Positions 62,354-64,000 of a stretch of DNA of 64,000 bases are shown here, piece by piece. A program made the translations under genes and the position numbers. The notes under the pieces are model-generated. The model worked only from the letters and a program-made list of their open reading frames with translations. It was not told where the DNA came from and made no database searches. The first letter of the stretch is position 1. The number at the start of each line of letters is the position of its first letter. Source of the DNA: Paraferrimonas sedimenticola (GTDB lineage Bacteria > Pseudomonadota > Gammaproteobacteria > Enterobacterales > Shewanellaceae); NCBI RefSeq assembly GCF_002282855.1, contig NZ_NRIR01000001.1, positions 620,001 through 684,000 on the forward strand, written 5' to 3'.

Positions 62354-63145
62354 CTATGCCCCCTTATCACTCGGCTTAAACAAGCGCAGGTTGCCCAGTT
62401 CCGGCATCAGCGCATTCAGCTTCTCTTCCACCGGCTCAACTTTCTTCAAGTCTTCGCACAGCTTATTGGCTTGCCTTTCAAGCTGCTCGCTCTGCTCTTT
62501 TAAGCGAGCTTCCAAGTCAGTGCCCAAATTCTGCAACTGCGCCATTTTCTGCTGCAAAGCCTCGGCGCCATCGCCGCCGTTCATCATCTGTGCGCCGACT
62601 TCCGCCATGAATTGGCCCGCCACCGACTGCAGCAAGTCGCGCATCTCGGCTTCGGTTTCTTCGTCGATGAAGTTGTCGATGGCCTTGTCACTACCGATGA
62701 AGTAATAACCTCGGTTATCTTCGCCAGCCATCTTGCTCACGCGCTCGCGCATGTTATTCACCAAGGTCTCTAAGCCTTGCTGATTCTTCTCGTTTAACAG
62801 CGGCGTGATTAATTCGGAGAGTGTGGTTTCGGTGATCTTAAGTGCTTGCTGCACCAGATCTACGATCTCTGGCGTTTTGCCCACCAGCATTTGGCGATAC
62901 TTTTCGGCTTGGGCTTTGGCTTCAGCGCTTAAATCGACCGGCTTGTTATCTTTGAACACCCCTTGTGGGGTTAGCACCATTTGCGACGCGTCCTTGTCAC
63001 CCAAGGTTAGCTTGTCACCTTCAATACTGAAGTTTTGGTCTATGTTGAGGTCGCACTGCACTTCGGCTTGTGCGCTTAGGCTGGGAGCTAGGCTAGCAAG
63101 CCCAAGTACCAATCCCACTTTCCACTGTTTGAATTGCTTTAACAT
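62354..63145 (-). CDS. yggN: YggN (DUF2884) family periplasmic protein
   Basis: A 263-residue exported protein (signal peptide ending SAQA-EVQCDL) of the YggN/DUF2884 family. Motifs: CDLNIDQNFSIEGDKLTL near the start of the mature chain, NKPVDLSAEAKAQAEKYRQML near 67, and RLKEQSEQLERQANKLCEDL near the C-terminus with a long helical section. Function unknown. It follows yggL in the same direction with a 31-base gap. Confidence 0.9.
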   Translation of the reverse strand: MLKQFKQWKVGLVLGLASLAPSLSAQAEVQCDLNIDQNFSIEGDKLTLGDKDASQMVLTPQGVFKDNKPVDLSAEAKAQAEKYRQMLVGKTPEIVDLVQQALKITETTLSELITPLLNEKNQQGLETLVNNMRERVSKMAGEDNRGYYFIGSDKAIDNFIDEETEAEMRDLLQSVAGQFMAEVGAQMMNGGDGAEALQQKMAQLQNLGTDLEARLKEQSEQLERQANKLCEDLKKVEPVEEKLNALMPELGNLRLFKPSDKGA

Positions 63146-63176
63146 ACTCGGGCTCCTTCTAGCTTGATTCAGTCCA

Positions 63177-63500
63177 TTACGCTTCGTCGTTCCAAAGGTC
63201 GTATAACACGCTGACCTCTACCGACTCGGCGTTGGCTTTCCAATAGGCTTCTACTGCCTGACGGTCTTCTTCGGTGCACTTGCCCAGCTTTTGAGTGGCA
63301 ATCAGACCTTGCCATTCTAGGTGGCCACCACCGTGAAAACCCAAACCACGTGCGTCGATCACTTCTTCGATAAAGCCATCAACACGCGCATCAATATCGT
63401 CTTCGCTAGTGCTTTCGGCAAATTGCCACTGCACATCAAAGCCTAACTCTTGAAACTCATCTACGCGCAACTTCTTGCGCAAACGACGGCTACGAGCCAT
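63177..63500 (-). CDS. yggL: YggL (DUF469) family protein
   Basis: A 107-residue YggL protein: RSRRLRKKLRVDEFQELGFDV near the N-terminus and FIEEVIDARGLGFHGGGHLEWQGLI (in pieces) are family markers. ATG at 63500 has AAGGAG 8 bases upstream; the longer open frame to 63557 overlaps trmB. Known members are ribosome-associated; function in this organism is not proven. Same order as E. coli: trmB-yggL-yggN. Confidence 0.94.
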   Translation of the reverse strand: MARSRRLRKKLRVDEFQELGFDVQWQFAESTSEDDIDARVDGFIEEVIDARGLGFHGGGHLEWQGLIATQKLGKCTEEDRQAVEAYWKANAESVEVSVLYDLWNDEA

Positions 63501-63526
63501 GTAAACTCTCCTTAATTTAGAGGGGG

Positions 63527-64000
63527 TTAGTCGACCTTTTGGTACATTAAGTCCCAAACGCCGTGGCCAAGATTCTGGCCTCTTTTCTCGAATTTGGTCA
63601 AGGGTCTGTGCTCAGGACGCGGCACATAATCACCGTTTTCCGCCTGATTTTTATAACCAGGGGCGGCAACCATGACTTCGGTCATGTGCTCGGCGTAGTT
63701 TTCCCAGTCGGTGGCCATGTGCAATACACCGCCCACTTTGAGTACGCCGCGAATGCGCTCGGCGAATTCAGCCTGCACAATGCGACGCTTGTGGTGGCGT
63801 TTCTTGTGCCAAGGATCGGGGAAGAACAACTGCACGCAATCAAGCGACCCTTTGGCGATAGCGTTGTCCAGCACTTCGATGCCGTCGTGGTGGAAGAGTT
63901 TTAGGTTGGTCAGGCCCTGCTCGGCGGCTTCCATGATGCAAGCGCCAACACCAGGCTTGTGAACCTCGATGCCGATGAAGTTTTTGTCAGGCTGAGCGGC
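63527..64000 (-). CDS. trmB: tRNA (guanine-N7)-methyltransferase, 5' part cut by window
   Basis: TrmB makes m7G46 in tRNA. The visible 157 residues begin mid-domain ([22 protein letters not shown]) and run to the stop; the annotated Met at 63934 is internal. The family motif [18 protein letters not shown] near residue 60 is the signature, with [15 protein letters not shown] and PLTKFEKRG near the C-terminus. The N-terminus is outside the window. Confidence 0.95.
   Translation of the reverse strand, partial: AAQPDKNFIGIEVHKPGVGACIMEAAEQGLTNLKLFHHDGIEVLDNAIAKGSLDCVQLFFPDPWHKKRHHKRRIVQAEFAERIRGVLKVGGVLHMATDWENYAEHMTEVMVAAPGYKNQAENGDYVPRPEHRPLTKFEKRGQNLGHGVWDLMYQKVD

Noticed and set aside
1-64000. 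tRNA or rRNA genes, CRISPR arrays, insertion sequences with a transposase
   Set aside because: None was found: no 5S/16S/23S or tRNA-like segments, no regularly spaced repeats with unique spacers, no transposase gene.

Overview
The window looks like chromosomal DNA of a marine or facultatively anaerobic gammaproteobacterium of the Alteromonadales, close to Shewanella or Ferrimonas. The reasons are gene order and content: dapB-carAB-greA, dnaKJ, grpE-nadK-recN-bamE, an lldP/dld/lldEFG lactate cluster of the Shewanella type, a dmsABGH reductase set, and yqgE-yqgF / pilU-pilT-yggS-proC-yggT-yggU-rdgB-hemW-yggN-yggL-trmB. No species is claimed. Most of the window is dense, ordinary core genome.

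Layout. 1-15.6 kb: a truncated RNA/DNA methyltransferase, greA, two adjacent long palindromic elements, carB-carA, dapB, fklB, an M48 lipoprotein protease, pepT, a 59-residue membrane protein, and dnaJ-dnaK with tandem heat-shock promoters, then an EamA exporter. 15.6-20.4 kb: dmsA-dmsB-dmsG-dmsH, an anaerobic respiratory molybdoenzyme with its chaperones but without a membrane anchor or outer-membrane conduit genes. 20.4-29.9 kb: an exported peroxiredoxin, an outer-membrane protein and a periplasmic histidine phosphatase, then three consecutive modules that each pair an exported hydrolase with a divergent LysR regulator. 29.9-36.4 kb: grpE (heat-shock promoter), nadK, a lipoprotein oligopeptidase B, recN with two LexA boxes, bamE. 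36.4-44 kb: lactate transport and oxidation (lldE-lldF-lldG, lldP, dld), with two candidate CRP sites. 44-49.5 kb: mscS, an SRAP protein, a phospholipase D-like lipoprotein, a DUF4136 lipoprotein, yciH, yqgE, yqgF.

49.5-53.6 kb is the accessory region. Four attC-like recombination sites, all in one orientation, separate four cassettes, and no integrase gene is present in the window: this is a cluster of attC sites lacking an integron integrase. It lies between yqgF and pilU, is AT-rich, and carries (i) a membrane-anchored protein with a HEPN/DUF4145-like C-terminus, (ii) an unknown 92-residue protein, (iii) a GIY-YIG-like protein interrupted by a UGA codon, and (iv) a two-gene cassette of a membrane-anchored degenerate phospholipase D-like protein translationally overlapped with a radical SAM protein. 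The last pair is the best candidate here for an undescribed system, possibly antiphage defence (inference only).

53.6-64 kb: pilU-pilT (twitching motility ATPases), divergent yggS-proC-yggT-yggU-DUF4426, rdgB-hemW, a DUF4143 ATPase with repeated upstream motifs, a run of palindromic repeats, yggN, yggL and the 3' part of trmB.
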